Positions 1-8,957 of a stretch of 64,000 bases of DNA are shown in pieces. The notes under the pieces were generated by a model. The model was not told the DNA's origin and ran no database searches. It saw only the letters and a program-made list of their open reading frames with translations. This stretch comes from Bacteroidales bacterium. Its GTDB lineage: Bacteria > Bacteroidota > Bacteroidia > Bacteroidales > Marinifilaceae. A program made the translations under genes and the position numbers. The DNA is taken from positions 62,001 to 126,000 of the forward strand of contig SUWY01000001.1 in the NCBI GenBank assembly GCA_015061245.1, in the 5' to 3' direction. Positions within the stretch are counted from its first letter, which is position 1; each line of letters opens with the position of its first letter.

Positions 1-354
1 GTAAAGAGCATTTTAGGTGAGGCTCCACGAAGAGAGAGCAGTGTTGCAACTACTACAAGCAGCAATACACTATCTGTTGCTACAATACGTAAAAAGGTTT
101 GTGCCTTCTTCAACATTGACGAGAGCGCTTTACAGAATAAGACTCGTGTCCATGCAGTTGTTGAGGCAAGACAGTTGGCAATGTATTTTGCAAAACGATT
201 AACTAAGGATTCACTATCAATGATAGGTGGCGCAATTGGAAATAAAGACCATGCTACCGTTCTATATTCATGTAAGACTGTCGAGAATAGAATGGCTACC
301 AACGGTGAATTTAGAAATAAGGTTGAGCAGATACATCGTTATATTATCTCTTAA
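1..354 (+). CDS. dnaA: Chromosomal replication initiator DnaA, C-terminal part
   Basis: The reading frame is open from base 1 and stops with TAA at 352-354, giving 117 residues of the C-terminus; the start lies outside the window. The translated end matches DnaA domain IV, the helix-turn-helix that binds DnaA boxes: an ARQLAMYFAKRLT helix followed by a GNKDHATVLYSC segment corresponds to the family signature around the basic loop and recognition helix. DnaA unwinds the replication origin and starts chromosome replication. A 61-residue frame at 17-202 is only an overlap of this gene in another frame. The stop codon shares one base with the start of the next gene (TAATG), so the two are probably translationally coupled. 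No DnaA-box cluster or origin is visible in the part of the locus shown. Confidence 0.93.
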   Translation, partial: VKSILGEAPRRESSVATTTSSNTLSVATIRKKVCAFFNIDESALQNKTRVHAVVEARQLAMYFAKRLTKDSLSMIGGAIGNKDHATVLYSCKTVENRMATNGEFRNKVEQIHRYIIS

Positions 355-950
355 TGGAGGATACCTACAGAACAATCACAAATCAGAGTGAGGGATTATA
401 CAAAGAGAAGGGTAGTAAATTTATTGCCTTTGCTTTTCCTGTGCAGACTGAGGAGCAGATTAAGGATTATATTACCCTTTTAAAAGATGAGTATTTCGAT
501 GCCCGACACCACTGTTATGCCTATGTTCTGGGCGCAAAGAGGGATAAGTTCCGTATGAACGATGATGGAGAGCCCTCGTCGACTGCAGGAAAACCAATCT
601 ATGGTCAGATTCTTTCAAATGATTTAACCGACATTCTAATTGTTGTTATCCGCTATTTCGGTGGAACAAAACTTGGTGTTCCCGGGTTAATCAATGCATA
701 TAAAACTGCAGCTGCCGATGCTATTGCTAACGCAGAGATTGTAGAGCGTACAGTGAACAGGGTATTTACCATTCAGTATGACTATATTGTTATGAATAGC
801 GTAATGAAGATAATTAAAGAGTGTAATCCGGAGGTGCTTGATAGGCGTTTCGAGAACCTTTGTACTATGGTTTTATCGATACGAGAGTCGGAAGCTGACG
901 CTTTATTGGCCCGTTTGGAGAAGGTGGAAACGTTAACGTTGATTTCTTAG
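354..950 (+). CDS. yigZ: YigZ/IMPACT family protein
   Basis: This 198-residue protein is a full-length member of the YigZ/IMPACT (UPF0029) family. The N-terminal IMPACT domain (about residues 15-125) carries the characteristic ARHHCYAYVLG and DDGEPSSTAGKPI segments and the RYFGGTKLGVPGLI loop. The C-terminal part is the short ferredoxin-like UPF0029 domain. Members are small cytosolic proteins linked in eukaryotes to control of the GCN2 translation kinase; the exact role in bacteria is unsettled. Its ATG overlaps the dnaA stop codon by one base, implying co-expression with dnaA. A tRNA-Lys gene with its own promoter follows. Confidence 0.9.
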   Translation: MEDTYRTITNQSEGLYKEKGSKFIAFAFPVQTEEQIKDYITLLKDEYFDARHHCYAYVLGAKRDKFRMNDDGEPSSTAGKPIYGQILSNDLTDILIVVIRYFGGTKLGVPGLINAYKTAAADAIANAEIVERTVNRVFTIQYDYIVMNSVMKIIKECNPEVLDRRFENLCTMVLSIRESEADALLARLEKVETLTLIS

Positions 951-969
951 AAAAATTTGGAGCAAAAAG

Positions 970-1000
970 TTTGCGTATTAAAAAATATACACTACCTTTG
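970..1000 (+). promoter_or_regulatory. Bacteroidota-type promoter for tRNA-Lys
   Basis: TTTG at 970-973 and TACCTTTG at 993-1000 are separated by 19 nt, an exact match to the Bacteroidota housekeeping sigma consensus (-33 TTTG, -7 TAnnTTTG). The tRNA begins 25 nt after the -7 element, so a short 5' leader removed by RNase P is expected. Confidence 0.85.
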
Positions 1001-1024
1001 CATCCGCAATCGAGAGGTTGTGTT

Positions 1025-1097
1025 GACTCAATAGCTCAGTTGGTAGAGCACAACACTTTTAATGTTGGGGCCCTGGGTTCGAGTCCCAGTTGGGTCA
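1025..1097 (+). tRNA. tRNA-Lys (UUU)
   Basis: A 73-nt tRNA folds completely. The acceptor arm GACTCAA (1025-1031) pairs with TTGGGTC (1090-1096), with A1097 as discriminator. The D arm contains AGCTCAGTTGGTAGAGC, the anticodon stem CAACA/TGTTG encloses the loop CTTTTAA, giving anticodon TTT, and the T arm contains GGTTCGAGTCC. The 3' CCA is not encoded and must be added by the CCA-adding enzyme. It is a single-gene transcription unit between a consensus promoter and a hairpin terminator. Confidence 0.97.
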
Positions 1098-1100
1098 CTA

Positions 1101-1132
1101 AGGCAGAACACTGAATAGAGTTCTGCCTTTTT
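1101..1132 (+). terminator. Rho-independent terminator after tRNA-Lys
   Basis: The inverted repeat AGGCAGAAC / GTTCTGCCT (9 bp, 11-nt loop) starts four bases after the tRNA and is followed by a T run. Confidence 0.85.
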
Positions 1133-1157
1133 CCATAGCTTAAATTTAGAAACAGAA

Positions 1158-1208
1158 AGAGAGTGAGATTTTGGTTTTTCAACCGCTAATCTCACTCTCT
1201 GCTTTTTT
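1158..1208. terminator. Long hairpin between convergent units, likely bidirectional terminator
   Basis: A perfect 13-bp inverted repeat (AGAGAGTGAGATT at 1158-1170; its complement at 1188-1200) encloses a 17-nt loop. On the plus strand it is followed by GCTTTTTT, a strong termination tract. On the minus strand, where it follows the last gene of the ten-gene operon by about 20 nt, the tract is weaker (TTCTGTTTCT). It can insulate the tRNA unit from the operon in both directions. Confidence 0.75.
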
Positions 1209-1222
1209 ATCTATAGCTCCCT

Positions 1223-1693
1223 TTAGAACTCAGGGCGTGTAGCCTCGTCTATAATATTTGAAGGAATAGAGTCGCAACGTACATATTTTGAGACATCGTC
1301 TCCTGCACTCCATACCATTGAGCCGCTCTCAAGCATATCTGTAATGATATACTCATTGTTCCACTCGCCCTTCTCGAAGTCGTATTTACCTGTAATTACG
1401 TCTCCTTTGTAATAATCTTTCTCCAACTCAAAGGTGCCGGTAATCTTACGTCCATACATACTATCGAAGTTCTGGTATATTACAAAACTCTTCTCAGAAC
1501 GGTCGAATGTGATGTACATGTATGTTCCCTCGGGAAGCTCAGCACCATTCCACTCCTGAAGCATCCAATCGCCATGGAGAGTAACGTAATTAACCTCGAT
1601 GGTTGGAATTACAATCTCATCTTCATCATCAGAGCAGCCGATAAAGCAGGTTGCCATAAGAAGCATTGGAACTATTTTTAGTAGATTCTTCAT
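1223..1693 (-). CDS. Small lipocalin-like surface lipoprotein, last gene of operon 1
   Basis: The 156-residue product has a lipoprotein signal peptide ending in CFIGC; the mature N-terminus is CSDDEDE. Acidic residues right after the lipidated Cys match the Bacteroidota surface-export signal, so the protein is probably displayed on the cell surface. The body has the feel of the small lipocalin-like lipoproteins common in Bacteroidales: LHGDWMLQEWNGAEL near the start, then beta-strand-like segments. No catalytic motif is visible. It is the last gene of the minus-strand operon, 8 nt downstream of the DUF1573 gene and just before the 1158-1208 hairpin. Lipocalin-like is a judgement from pattern, not a search; the function is unknown. 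Confidence 0.75.
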   Translation of the reverse strand: MKNLLKIVPMLLMATCFIGCSDDEDEIVIPTIEVNYVTLHGDWMLQEWNGAELPEGTYMYITFDRSEKSFVIYQNFDSMYGRKITGTFELEKDYYKGDVITGKYDFEKGEWNNEYIITDMLESGSMVWSAGDDVSKYVRCDSIPSNIIDEATRPEF

Positions 1694-1701
1694 ACCTTTA
1701 T

Positions 1702-2499
1702 CTATTTTTCTATTGTTACTTTTATGGTTCTTTCTATAGGTTGTGCATCAACTCCCTCTATCTTAAATGAGAATTGATGGCAGGATTCATTAGCCGGTAG
1801 AGCTGCACCGTTTATGGTGATTAAAAGCTCTCCTTCGCTATTTGGCTGAAGTATTGTCGGTACACACTTCAATGTAGCAAACTCAGGTAGCCCTGAACCT
1901 CGAATCTCTATAGGAGTTGTGCCGCTATTGGCACACAGTATGGTCATTGTAGGAGACATACCCTTGCCTATGGGTTCAAATGTGACTCTTTTGTTTTTTA
2001 CTCTTAGAGCTCCCATTTTATAGGGTAAATGGCTCCATTGGTCGCTACTCTTAACGTGTCCGGTTAACTCAACCACAGCTGTGGGTTGTTTTGAACTGAT
2101 ATTTGTGTATATATAGCCCTTTACACTTATATCGCCCTTATACCCCTTGGGTGAATAGGTAAGTGTTATACTCCCCTTATCGCCCTTTACAAGTGTTGTT
2201 GTATCGAACTCTGCTACGGTACATCCGCAAGTAGTTTTCACTTGGGTGACTCTTAACTCTTGGTTTGTTGCACTCTCAATCTTGAAGGTACACTCTACCG
2301 GAGAGTCAGTGTCGTTAAGGGTTCCAAAATTTATACTCTTTGTCTCTACCTTTAAGTAGGAGTCGCCATTGGGAAGAGGCTTAGGATTCACTATGGAATC
2401 AATCTGAGCTCTTGTTAACGGGCTCTTTACCTGCCCTTGGGCGAGGGCAGGTAGAAGAACTCCTATTAGAAGTATAATAAAACTCGAGTATCTATTCAT
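1702..2499 (-). CDS. DUF1573 domain protein
   Basis: This 265-residue protein has a cleavable signal peptide (about residues 1-22, ending in ALAQGQ). Residues about 50-150 fit the DUF1573 family, an immunoglobulin-like ASPM/SPD-2/Hydin-type fold: SINFGTL opens the first strand, and the TTCGCT motif is the typical family signature. A second similar domain (about 165-263) follows, with FEPIGKG and a FATLKCVP segment. DUF1573 proteins are abundant envelope proteins of Bacteroidota with no established biochemical role. The gene lies 20 nt after the subtilisin-like protease gene and 8 nt before the terminal lipoprotein gene, so it belongs to the same operon. Confidence 0.85.
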   Translation of the reverse strand: MNRYSSFIILLIGVLLPALAQGQVKSPLTRAQIDSIVNPKPLPNGDSYLKVETKSINFGTLNDTDSPVECTFKIESATNQELRVTQVKTTCGCTVAEFDTTTLVKGDKGSITLTYSPKGYKGDISVKGYIYTNISSKQPTAVVELTGHVKSSDQWSHLPYKMGALRVKNKRVTFEPIGKGMSPTMTILCANSGTTPIEIRGSGLPEFATLKCVPTILQPNSEGELLITINGAALPANESCHQFSFKIEGVDAQPIERTIKVTIEK

Positions 2500-2519
2500 C
2501 CTTCTCTAATAATTCCTGA

Positions 2520-4553
2520 TTACAACCAACCGTTGTTATTGCTCTTCTCGCGTACGGTAATGGTTATTGTCTGCTCCTTACTATCTCCAATCTTAATAGT
2601 GGCTGTTGTAATTCCGCTTTTAACTCCTGTAACAGTAAGTTTTGTACCACTTACTACTCCGGTGGCAATGTCACTATTCTCAACAGTACAACTATATGTT
2701 AGACTCTCACCGTTTAGGAATATTTTTGCTAAATCAATACTCTTTTGGTTATCGGGAGCAATATAAATGTTGGGAATCTTCATGTCAGAACCACTATTGG
2801 CAATAGCCTTTAGCAATGCACCGGCATCGACAAGTTTTCCCATCTTTCCACGATATAGTGACAAATCCATCATTGTAACAGCCAATCCCGGTGTTGAGTG
2901 ATTGTAGTTGAACTGTTTTTGTCCAACAAAGTAACCATCCAAGTCTTTTGCAGTTTCTTGCATTAATTGAACAAACTCTTCTGCTTTGAAGTGGCGACGC
3001 ATCTTAACGGCATAAGAGAGTCCAAGTGCAGCAACTCCTGTTACATGTGGGCATGACATGGATGTACCTTCGTAATATCCGTATGTAGGCTGGCCATTTT
3101 CAATCAATGTAGAGAGAATTGCTCCCATACAGTTGTCCATATCATAAATGTCCTCATTTTCGTTTACAGTACCATAATACTCTGTATCACCACCTGGAGC
3201 AGAAAAAGTAACTCCTTCGTCATAGTTTGAGTATGATGCAGGGGTAAAATCGGCTGCCAATGCACCTACAGAGACGCATTTTGAGTATTTGGCAGGAAAT
3301 GCCGATGACTCTGAATATTCGTTTCCACATGCATATATTGCAATTCCTCCCTCAATAACTCCATTAGGATCTCCGGCGTTATTGATAAAATAGTCAATAG
3401 CCTCTTTTTCAATAGGGTACATATTTGCCCACTCATCTTCACTTCCAGGGCCCGGAACAAAACCTAAAAGTGGGTTTGCGTTTACAGAGTTATATCCCCA
3501 GCTACACTGAATAATTACAGCTCCATTGTCTGCTGCATACTTAATAGCAGCAGCCTCTTGTGCCAATGATACAGAGTATTCTCCATCGATAATTTGGCAC
3601 GACATGATTTTAACTCCTCCTTGCCCGTTTGAACCTCCGGCAATACCACATACTCCCTCTCCATTGCCATTTACAGCAGCAATAGTTCCTGCAATATGTG
3701 TTCCATGTCCTGTGTCAAACTGAGAATTCCACGATATGACACTTGAATTTTTAACAAAGTTATATCCGTGTCTATCTCCTTTATATCCATTACCATCTGC
3801 ATCTATATCAGAACCAATTACCTCATCGGGATTTGTCCACATGTTTGCAGCCAAATCTGGATGACTCCACATTACTGCCTCGTCTAGAACTGCAACGATA
3901 ATCGATGGATCGCCAGTGCAAATTTCCCATGCCTCTGCACAATTAACATCGGAACCAATTTCGGCCGAAGCCCACTCTTTTTCAAATGGATACTCTCCGC
4001 TATTAATGTAGCCCCATTGATATTTCAAGCCGGGGTCGTTGAATTTTGCTGCTGCTCGTGAAACTCTGGCATTCAACTGTTCGTTACCAATGATGACCGG
4101 TTTTTTGCGGTTTCGGTCAACCAATATAGGACTATTACACTGAATTTTTTCAATACCATTTATATTCGAAAGGGTTTCTATCGCCTTGCTTAAATCTATG
4201 TTATTGTCAAACTTAATAGTGTACCACAGATTGATTCCTGCCTTGCGAGCCTTATCTTCGGTTTTTTTGTTTATTGGGAATGTACGTTCAATGCTGTACG
4301 TTTTCAACGAACTAAGAGCTTCGTCGAGTTCCTTTTTACCAAATGTAACAGAGTTGTTGCTCCATTTGTCCAAAGTACCCTGCATGCATGGCAAGAATTT
4401 TATCAATAACTCACCCTCTATAGCATTACTTGGAACATAAGTAGCTCCTACTTTGTCAAATACAATGTTGTTTGGACCCTCTTGGAGGGGAGTCTCGCTA
4501 CATGCCAAAGTGCATATAGCAAGAACTACTCCATATATAATATTCTTATTCAT
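2520..4553 (-). CDS. Subtilisin-like (S8) serine protease lipoprotein
   Basis: The protein has 677 residues from the ATG at 4553. A frame extended to GTG at 4571 would overlap the upstream stop and is not favoured; GGGAGGA lies just upstream of the chosen ATG. A lipoprotein signal ends in TLAC. Residues about 40-150 form a propeptide resembling fervidolysin-type prodomains. The S8 catalytic domain (about 175-540) has Asp224 (VAVLDEAV), His283 (GHGTHIAGT) and Ser498 (GTSMSCPH), with the oxyanion Asn in ACGNE. The usual DTG/DSG after the Asp is DEA here. The C-terminal 90 residues look like an immunoglobulin-like domain. The triad is complete, so activity is expected, probably outside the outer membrane. 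It is 5 nt after the LRR lipoprotein gene and may process or degrade proteins captured by that system. Confidence 0.9.
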   Translation of the reverse strand: MNKNIIYGVVLAICTLACSETPLQEGPNNIVFDKVGATYVPSNAIEGELLIKFLPCMQGTLDKWSNNSVTFGKKELDEALSSLKTYSIERTFPINKKTEDKARKAGINLWYTIKFDNNIDLSKAIETLSNINGIEKIQCNSPILVDRNRKKPVIIGNEQLNARVSRAAAKFNDPGLKYQWGYINSGEYPFEKEWASAEIGSDVNCAEAWEICTGDPSIIVAVLDEAVMWSHPDLAANMWTNPDEVIGSDIDADGNGYKGDRHGYNFVKNSSVISWNSQFDTGHGTHIAGTIAAVNGNGEGVCGIAGGSNGQGGVKIMSCQIIDGEYSVSLAQEAAAIKYAADNGAVIIQCSWGYNSVNANPLLGFVPGPGSEDEWANMYPIEKEAIDYFINNAGDPNGVIEGGIAIYACGNEYSESSAFPAKYSKCVSVGALAADFTPASYSNYDEGVTFSAPGGDTEYYGTVNENEDIYDMDNCMGAILSTLIENGQPTYGYYEGTSMSCPHVTGVAALGLSYAVKMRRHFKAEEFVQLMQETAKDLDGYFVGQKQFNYNHSTPGLAVTMMDLSLYRGKMGKLVDAGALLKAIANSGSDMKIPNIYIAPDNQKSIDLAKIFLNGESLTYSCTVENSDIATGVVSGTKLTVTGVKSGITTATIKIGDSKEQTITITVREKSNNNGWL

Positions 4554-4558
4554 ATTGT

Positions 4559-6265
4559 TTAATCCTCCCACTCTTCTTTAAGTTCGTATTTATCTCTATA
4601 TCCAGGGAAGAAGTCATAGTAGTATTCAAAGTCTTTTGGAGAATTTGTGAATCCTACAACCTTTCCATTTGAATCAACTCCTCCATCATATTGCGAGAAT
4701 ATAAGTGCTTCCGGGAACCAATCAAGCAGATGAGGGTGGTATAGTAGCCAATCAGGAGCCTCACCGGTGAAGTAGTTAAGGTTTATACTTAATAACTTCA
4801 TATTTGGAAGAATCTTAGGAATTTTACTATTTACAAGGTTGTTAATAGTATCGCCTCCAAATTTATCGGCATCCTCTTGAGTATATCCTTCAACTCCATC
4901 AACTCCTATCTGGAAATCAGGAAGTTTACCTTCAATGTAGTTATTTGATAATCTTAGCTCCTCTAAGTTGTCCCAACGTAGTAAGCGCTCTAAATTTCCG
5001 TTTACATTGGTGTTGATATAAAGACCAACTCCATCTCGGTCTTCATAATCTCCAACTTTTCTAAGATCATTCATGGTCCATCGCTTATTTGCAATAAGGT
5101 TCAAACTCTTTAATTTGGGGAAATTCTCCGGAGTAATAACATCGGGAATATCATTAAAGTTATTGCTACTAAGGTTTAGAACCTCAAGAGTATTACCCAA
5201 TCTAGCAAGTTCTTTTGGAAGTGAAACCAAACCGTAAGCTCCAATCTCAAGCTCCTTCAAGTATTCAAGATTACATATGTGAGTATCAAGAGGAATGCTT
5301 AGAAGCATGGTGTTTACGTTACCATAGAAACTAATCTTTTCTGCATACTTCAAATATTTAACCTCTTGTGGAATACTCTCTTTAGTGTTTACCATAAAGA
5401 AAGAGTATTCACGAACTCGGCCAATAGCCTCTTTACATGGTAGAGTGGTGTCGGTAACCTCCCATAGTTTTACATGGTTCCAGTTACGCATATTCTCTGA
5501 ATTATCGTACGAACCTAAGTTTAAGTATCCAACTCTTTCGGCAATTGTAATTAGAGCAAGCGAGTCTCCGGCTCTATTATCTTCAATTATTGGAGCTGCC
5601 TTCTGAGTTACAGTTAACACAGACGGTTCTTTTAATTCATCCTCTTCGTTTACCGGTGTAAAGTGAATTTTAGCTACTCGATTATTGAATTCAGGATTCA
5701 TCTTCCACTCAAACTCCAATTCCAATGTTCTTGGACGAGCACCACGTTCCAACTCAATTGTATATTCTGGAACTGTCAGCCATTTTACTGATTCTGAATC
5801 ACTATACTCGACATTAACATTAAACTCAACATTTGTAGTTATCTTGGTTTTGAATTTACGCTTGTCAGCCTTTGCCGATGATTCAATCTCAATATCAGCC
5901 TCCTCTATTACAATTTGTTTGTCAAAACCTGTTTGATATACCGGAATCTCAACTACATCGTACCCCACAGGAGAGAAACGGATAACTGCATTACGCATAT
6001 CGTTTACCAGTGACGAGTCGATTACAATTTTACATTCGGTATCTCCTACTCCATTAGCAGGCGAGATTGTTATCCATGGTTCGCTTGATATTGCTACCCA
6101 TACATTCTCGCTACTTACTTTGAGAATATCCTCTCCTCCGTAACATCCAATGGTAATGTTTTCTTTGTCAACGTCGAACCCGAGAATTTTTTTCTCGTCG
6201 TCATGACATGCAATCATAGTGCAAACAGCCATGGCGAATAATACTATTTTCAAGTAATTTTTCAT
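4559..6265 (-). CDS. BACON-domain lipoprotein with leucine-rich repeats
   Basis: The 568-residue product starts with a lipoprotein signal ending in CTMIAC, followed by HDDEKK, a surface-export type acidic stretch. Residues about 30-115 are a BACON domain (SSEPWITISPANG is the typical core), and a second beta domain spans about 120-225. From about residue 290 to 520 there are leucine-rich repeats, visible as LEVLNLSSNNFNDIPD, LKSLNLIANKRW and LEELRLSNNYIEG. LRR and BACON domains both serve in ligand binding, of proteins or glycans. The gene is between a larger LRR lipoprotein gene (19 nt upstream) and the S8 protease gene (5 nt downstream). A surface recognition role in the same system is inferred; the ligand is unknown. 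Confidence 0.85.
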   Translation of the reverse strand: MKNYLKIVLFAMAVCTMIACHDDEKKILGFDVDKENITIGCYGGEDILKVSSENVWVAISSEPWITISPANGVGDTECKIVIDSSLVNDMRNAVIRFSPVGYDVVEIPVYQTGFDKQIVIEEADIEIESSAKADKRKFKTKITTNVEFNVNVEYSDSESVKWLTVPEYTIELERGARPRTLELEFEWKMNPEFNNRVAKIHFTPVNEEDELKEPSVLTVTQKAAPIIEDNRAGDSLALITIAERVGYLNLGSYDNSENMRNWNHVKLWEVTDTTLPCKEAIGRVREYSFFMVNTKESIPQEVKYLKYAEKISFYGNVNTMLLSIPLDTHICNLEYLKELEIGAYGLVSLPKELARLGNTLEVLNLSSNNFNDIPDVITPENFPKLKSLNLIANKRWTMNDLRKVGDYEDRDGVGLYINTNVNGNLERLLRWDNLEELRLSNNYIEGKLPDFQIGVDGVEGYTQEDADKFGGDTINNLVNSKIPKILPNMKLLSINLNYFTGEAPDWLLYHPHLLDWFPEALIFSQYDGGVDSNGKVVGFTNSPKDFEYYYDFFPGYRDKYELKEEWED

Positions 6266-6284
6266 CTCTTATTTAATTATCGGG

Positions 6285-8930
6285 TTAATTAACTATTCCA
6301 AGATAATCGCATCCTCGAATATCTTGTGTTGTATCATAAATCAACATATATAGACCGGCTTGTATATATGCGCAGACATCGCTAACATCAATCGAAATAT
6401 TTGGATTATCCTTAATCTCCAAAATTCGAATATATGGAGATATGGTATCCTCGATTTTTCTAAGGTCATTAGAACCCATATATAGCGCCTGCATACTTGG
6501 ACTTTGGTATATACCGGTAGGCCACTCTTTCAATGTTCTGTTTCCTTGAGCATCGCGTTGATGACGAATTCCAAAGGTGCTGATGTATGCGCCGTCGAAT
6601 GGCTCGTATGGGAACTTATCAAAGCAGTTATAGCTTACATCTACTCCGTATAGGTACGGCATATTGCGAGCATAGAAATCTTTTGGCAGTTTCTTTAAGT
6701 TATTAAAGCTTAAATCAATAGTAACAAGTCCGTATGTGTACTTTCCAATTAATGAACTATCAGGAATGCTCTTCATTCCGTTTCCTGCCATATTCAATGT
6801 GCTGATAGGTGATCCCGATTGCATAATCTCTTTAGGCATCTCCTCGAATTTGTTGTATGACAAGTTTAGGGTACTTGTGTTGTAGCCTCGGAAATTCTCG
6901 CCATTCTCAACCTTAGTCATTTTGTTGTAAGAGAAATCAACAGAACCCATTACATTTACTGATTTTGCATTGAAAATGTCGGGAAGCTCTGTCAACTCAT
7001 TGTGAGTACAAGTGAAACTCTCTACATCAAAATATCCAAAGAAGTAACCGTCAGCCTCATCTGCATTGATCTCTTTTATCTTGTTGTAATCCAAGTACAA
7101 CTTAGTTAAGTTAATCTCTTTTCCGAATGGGTGTACAACTTCAATCTGATTATTTGTTGCATCAAGCATTCCCAACTGCTTCATACGTTTAAGATAGTCG
7201 TATGATGGGAACTCTTTAAGATTGTTGTAGCCCATGTACAATACCTGAAGCCTCTCTCCGGATTTACCATCAATTAGTGCTTCCCAATCACTCTTTAATT
7301 GCTCGCCCGAAATATTTTTATTACAAGCAATGTTTAGTAGTTGTAATTCAGGAAGTGAGCCTAGTAGCTCCATAGGCAGAGCAGTTAGATTTACACAGTT
7401 ATATATCTCAATATCTGTTAAAGTCTCAAGGTTTTCCCAACTTAATGTATTTCTCTCTGCATAATATGGAGACTCAGGCTTGATGTCAACAAAGAAATTT
7501 TCGTGTGTAATTGGCGAGTTTGCGATGTACAACATCTTTAGATTTGTCAAACGCATCATTGCCCTTGATATTCCTGTAATTTGGTTTGTTATGTTTCCAA
7601 ATTGAACATCTTTTTTATCAATACGATTACTATATCTGATAGGCTTCATGTCAGGATTTTTATTAATAGCTTCCTGAAGAATATCAGATAGACTTTCGCG
7701 GGCATCACGGCGAAGGAACTTCTCCTCATAGTCGTATCGGCTATTTGCAATATGTTCAGTTATGGTTGATGCATTCATCCCATCAAACAGATGTCCTCCA
7801 AGCTTCTCATCGTGAGTTCCAAGAGCTAATACCTCCAACTCTGTCAATTGACCAATTGCATCGGGCACAACTCCCTTTGCTCCCATGCCGGCAAGTGAGA
7901 TACTTGCAATACGACCATTTGCGTGAAGTTGAACTCCGGGCTGATCTCCCCACAAATCAACATCTTTGTCAAAGTTCCAATTGGTTCCGCCAATCTCAGC
8001 CTCTCCGTAGTAGTGCCAGTTTGGACCATCAAGTGCCTCCCAAATCTCTTTAAGAGCAATATAGTCTTTTATATACTCATCGCTAAGAGTCATTGTTATA
8101 GGAACTTCTACATTCTCGGTTAACTGATTGTCTGCAATTGTAAATGTCTTGTCAGATTTAGGCGTTTCCGCTTCAAGAACGGTTTTTCCATTTTTGTCTG
8201 AGTATGTTACATATTGGCTAATCTTGTATGTTCCAGCTTTCAACCATACAGTTGTATCACATATTCCGTATGAGGTTTTGATGTGATCCTCTGTAAAGTC
8301 TTGCTCAAACTTTACTTTCATCTTCTCAATCTCAATCTCCTCGAGTGTTGCGACATTTTTGACAGTAACATCAATAACCAAAACATTGTCCAATGGGTAG
8401 GTCTCGTCGGTTGCACGACTCTCAACAAAGTTCTTTACCAAACGGAAAGTTGCCTTACCCTTTGGGGTTACATTTGCTGTCAAATCTTTAACTACCAATC
8501 CATCTTTTATAACTGTGAATTTATTGTCGGTAGCCGATCCGGCGTAGATCTCATTGTCAAGATTGTCATATAGGAAATATCCGATAATGGTGTAGTCTCC
8601 AACCAAAAGTTGAAGTTTGTTACTGCGTAAACCATACTCGGCATTCTCGTTGTCGTATGCATTAAGCACCAACGATTGGGTAATGGTGTGTCCCTCATGT
8701 TGCATGACAACCGATATCTTATGGGCGTCAGACAACTTGTCGAGTGAGGTTGCTCTACCTTCTGCATTATATGATGCCTCTTTGAAAAGCTTGAACTGAA
8801 CATAGCCATAGTCGGCTGTCGAGGTTAAGCTATCATCATCAGAGCATCCTGCAACTCCCATAAAGGCAGTTAGTACTGCCATTATGAGAAGTGCGTATGC
8901 ATGTAGCTGTTTTGTAATCTTATTTATCAT
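6285..8930 (-). CDS. Large leucine-rich repeat surface lipoprotein (DUF4458-like N-terminus)
   Basis: This 881-residue protein has a lipoprotein signal ending in GVAGC followed by SDDDS. The first 270 residues are beta-rich and contain two similar segments (FKLFKEASYN and FRLVKNFVES), which recalls the DUF4458 N-terminal domain of Bacteroidota LRR proteins; that name is from memory. From about residue 300 on, leucine-rich repeats dominate, including KMLYIANSPITHENF, LQLLNIACNKNISGE, LTKLYLDYNKIKEIN, STLNLSYNKFEEMPK and VTIDLSFNNLKKLPK. LRR arrays make curved protein-binding surfaces. With the BACON-LRR protein, the S8 protease and SusC/SusD in the same operon, it is a good candidate for capturing a protein or glycoprotein at the surface. 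No enzymatic motif was seen. Confidence 0.85.
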   Translation of the reverse strand: MINKITKQLHAYALLIMAVLTAFMGVAGCSDDDSLTSTADYGYVQFKLFKEASYNAEGRATSLDKLSDAHKISVVMQHEGHTITQSLVLNAYDNENAEYGLRSNKLQLLVGDYTIIGYFLYDNLDNEIYAGSATDNKFTVIKDGLVVKDLTANVTPKGKATFRLVKNFVESRATDETYPLDNVLVIDVTVKNVATLEEIEIEKMKVKFEQDFTEDHIKTSYGICDTTVWLKAGTYKISQYVTYSDKNGKTVLEAETPKSDKTFTIADNQLTENVEVPITMTLSDEYIKDYIALKEIWEALDGPNWHYYGEAEIGGTNWNFDKDVDLWGDQPGVQLHANGRIASISLAGMGAKGVVPDAIGQLTELEVLALGTHDEKLGGHLFDGMNASTITEHIANSRYDYEEKFLRRDARESLSDILQEAINKNPDMKPIRYSNRIDKKDVQFGNITNQITGISRAMMRLTNLKMLYIANSPITHENFFVDIKPESPYYAERNTLSWENLETLTDIEIYNCVNLTALPMELLGSLPELQLLNIACNKNISGEQLKSDWEALIDGKSGERLQVLYMGYNNLKEFPSYDYLKRMKQLGMLDATNNQIEVVHPFGKEINLTKLYLDYNKIKEINADEADGYFFGYFDVESFTCTHNELTELPDIFNAKSVNVMGSVDFSYNKMTKVENGENFRGYNTSTLNLSYNKFEEMPKEIMQSGSPISTLNMAGNGMKSIPDSSLIGKYTYGLVTIDLSFNNLKKLPKDFYARNMPYLYGVDVSYNCFDKFPYEPFDGAYISTFGIRHQRDAQGNRTLKEWPTGIYQSPSMQALYMGSNDLRKIEDTISPYIRILEIKDNPNISIDVSDVCAYIQAGLYMLIYDTTQDIRGCDYLGIVN

Positions 8931-8957
8931 TTAGCTAATCCTTTCAAGTTACTTAAT

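Noticed and set aside
1..354. Origin of replication near dnaA
   Set aside because: Only the 3' end of dnaA is included, and no cluster of DnaA boxes or AT-rich unwinding element was seen downstream.
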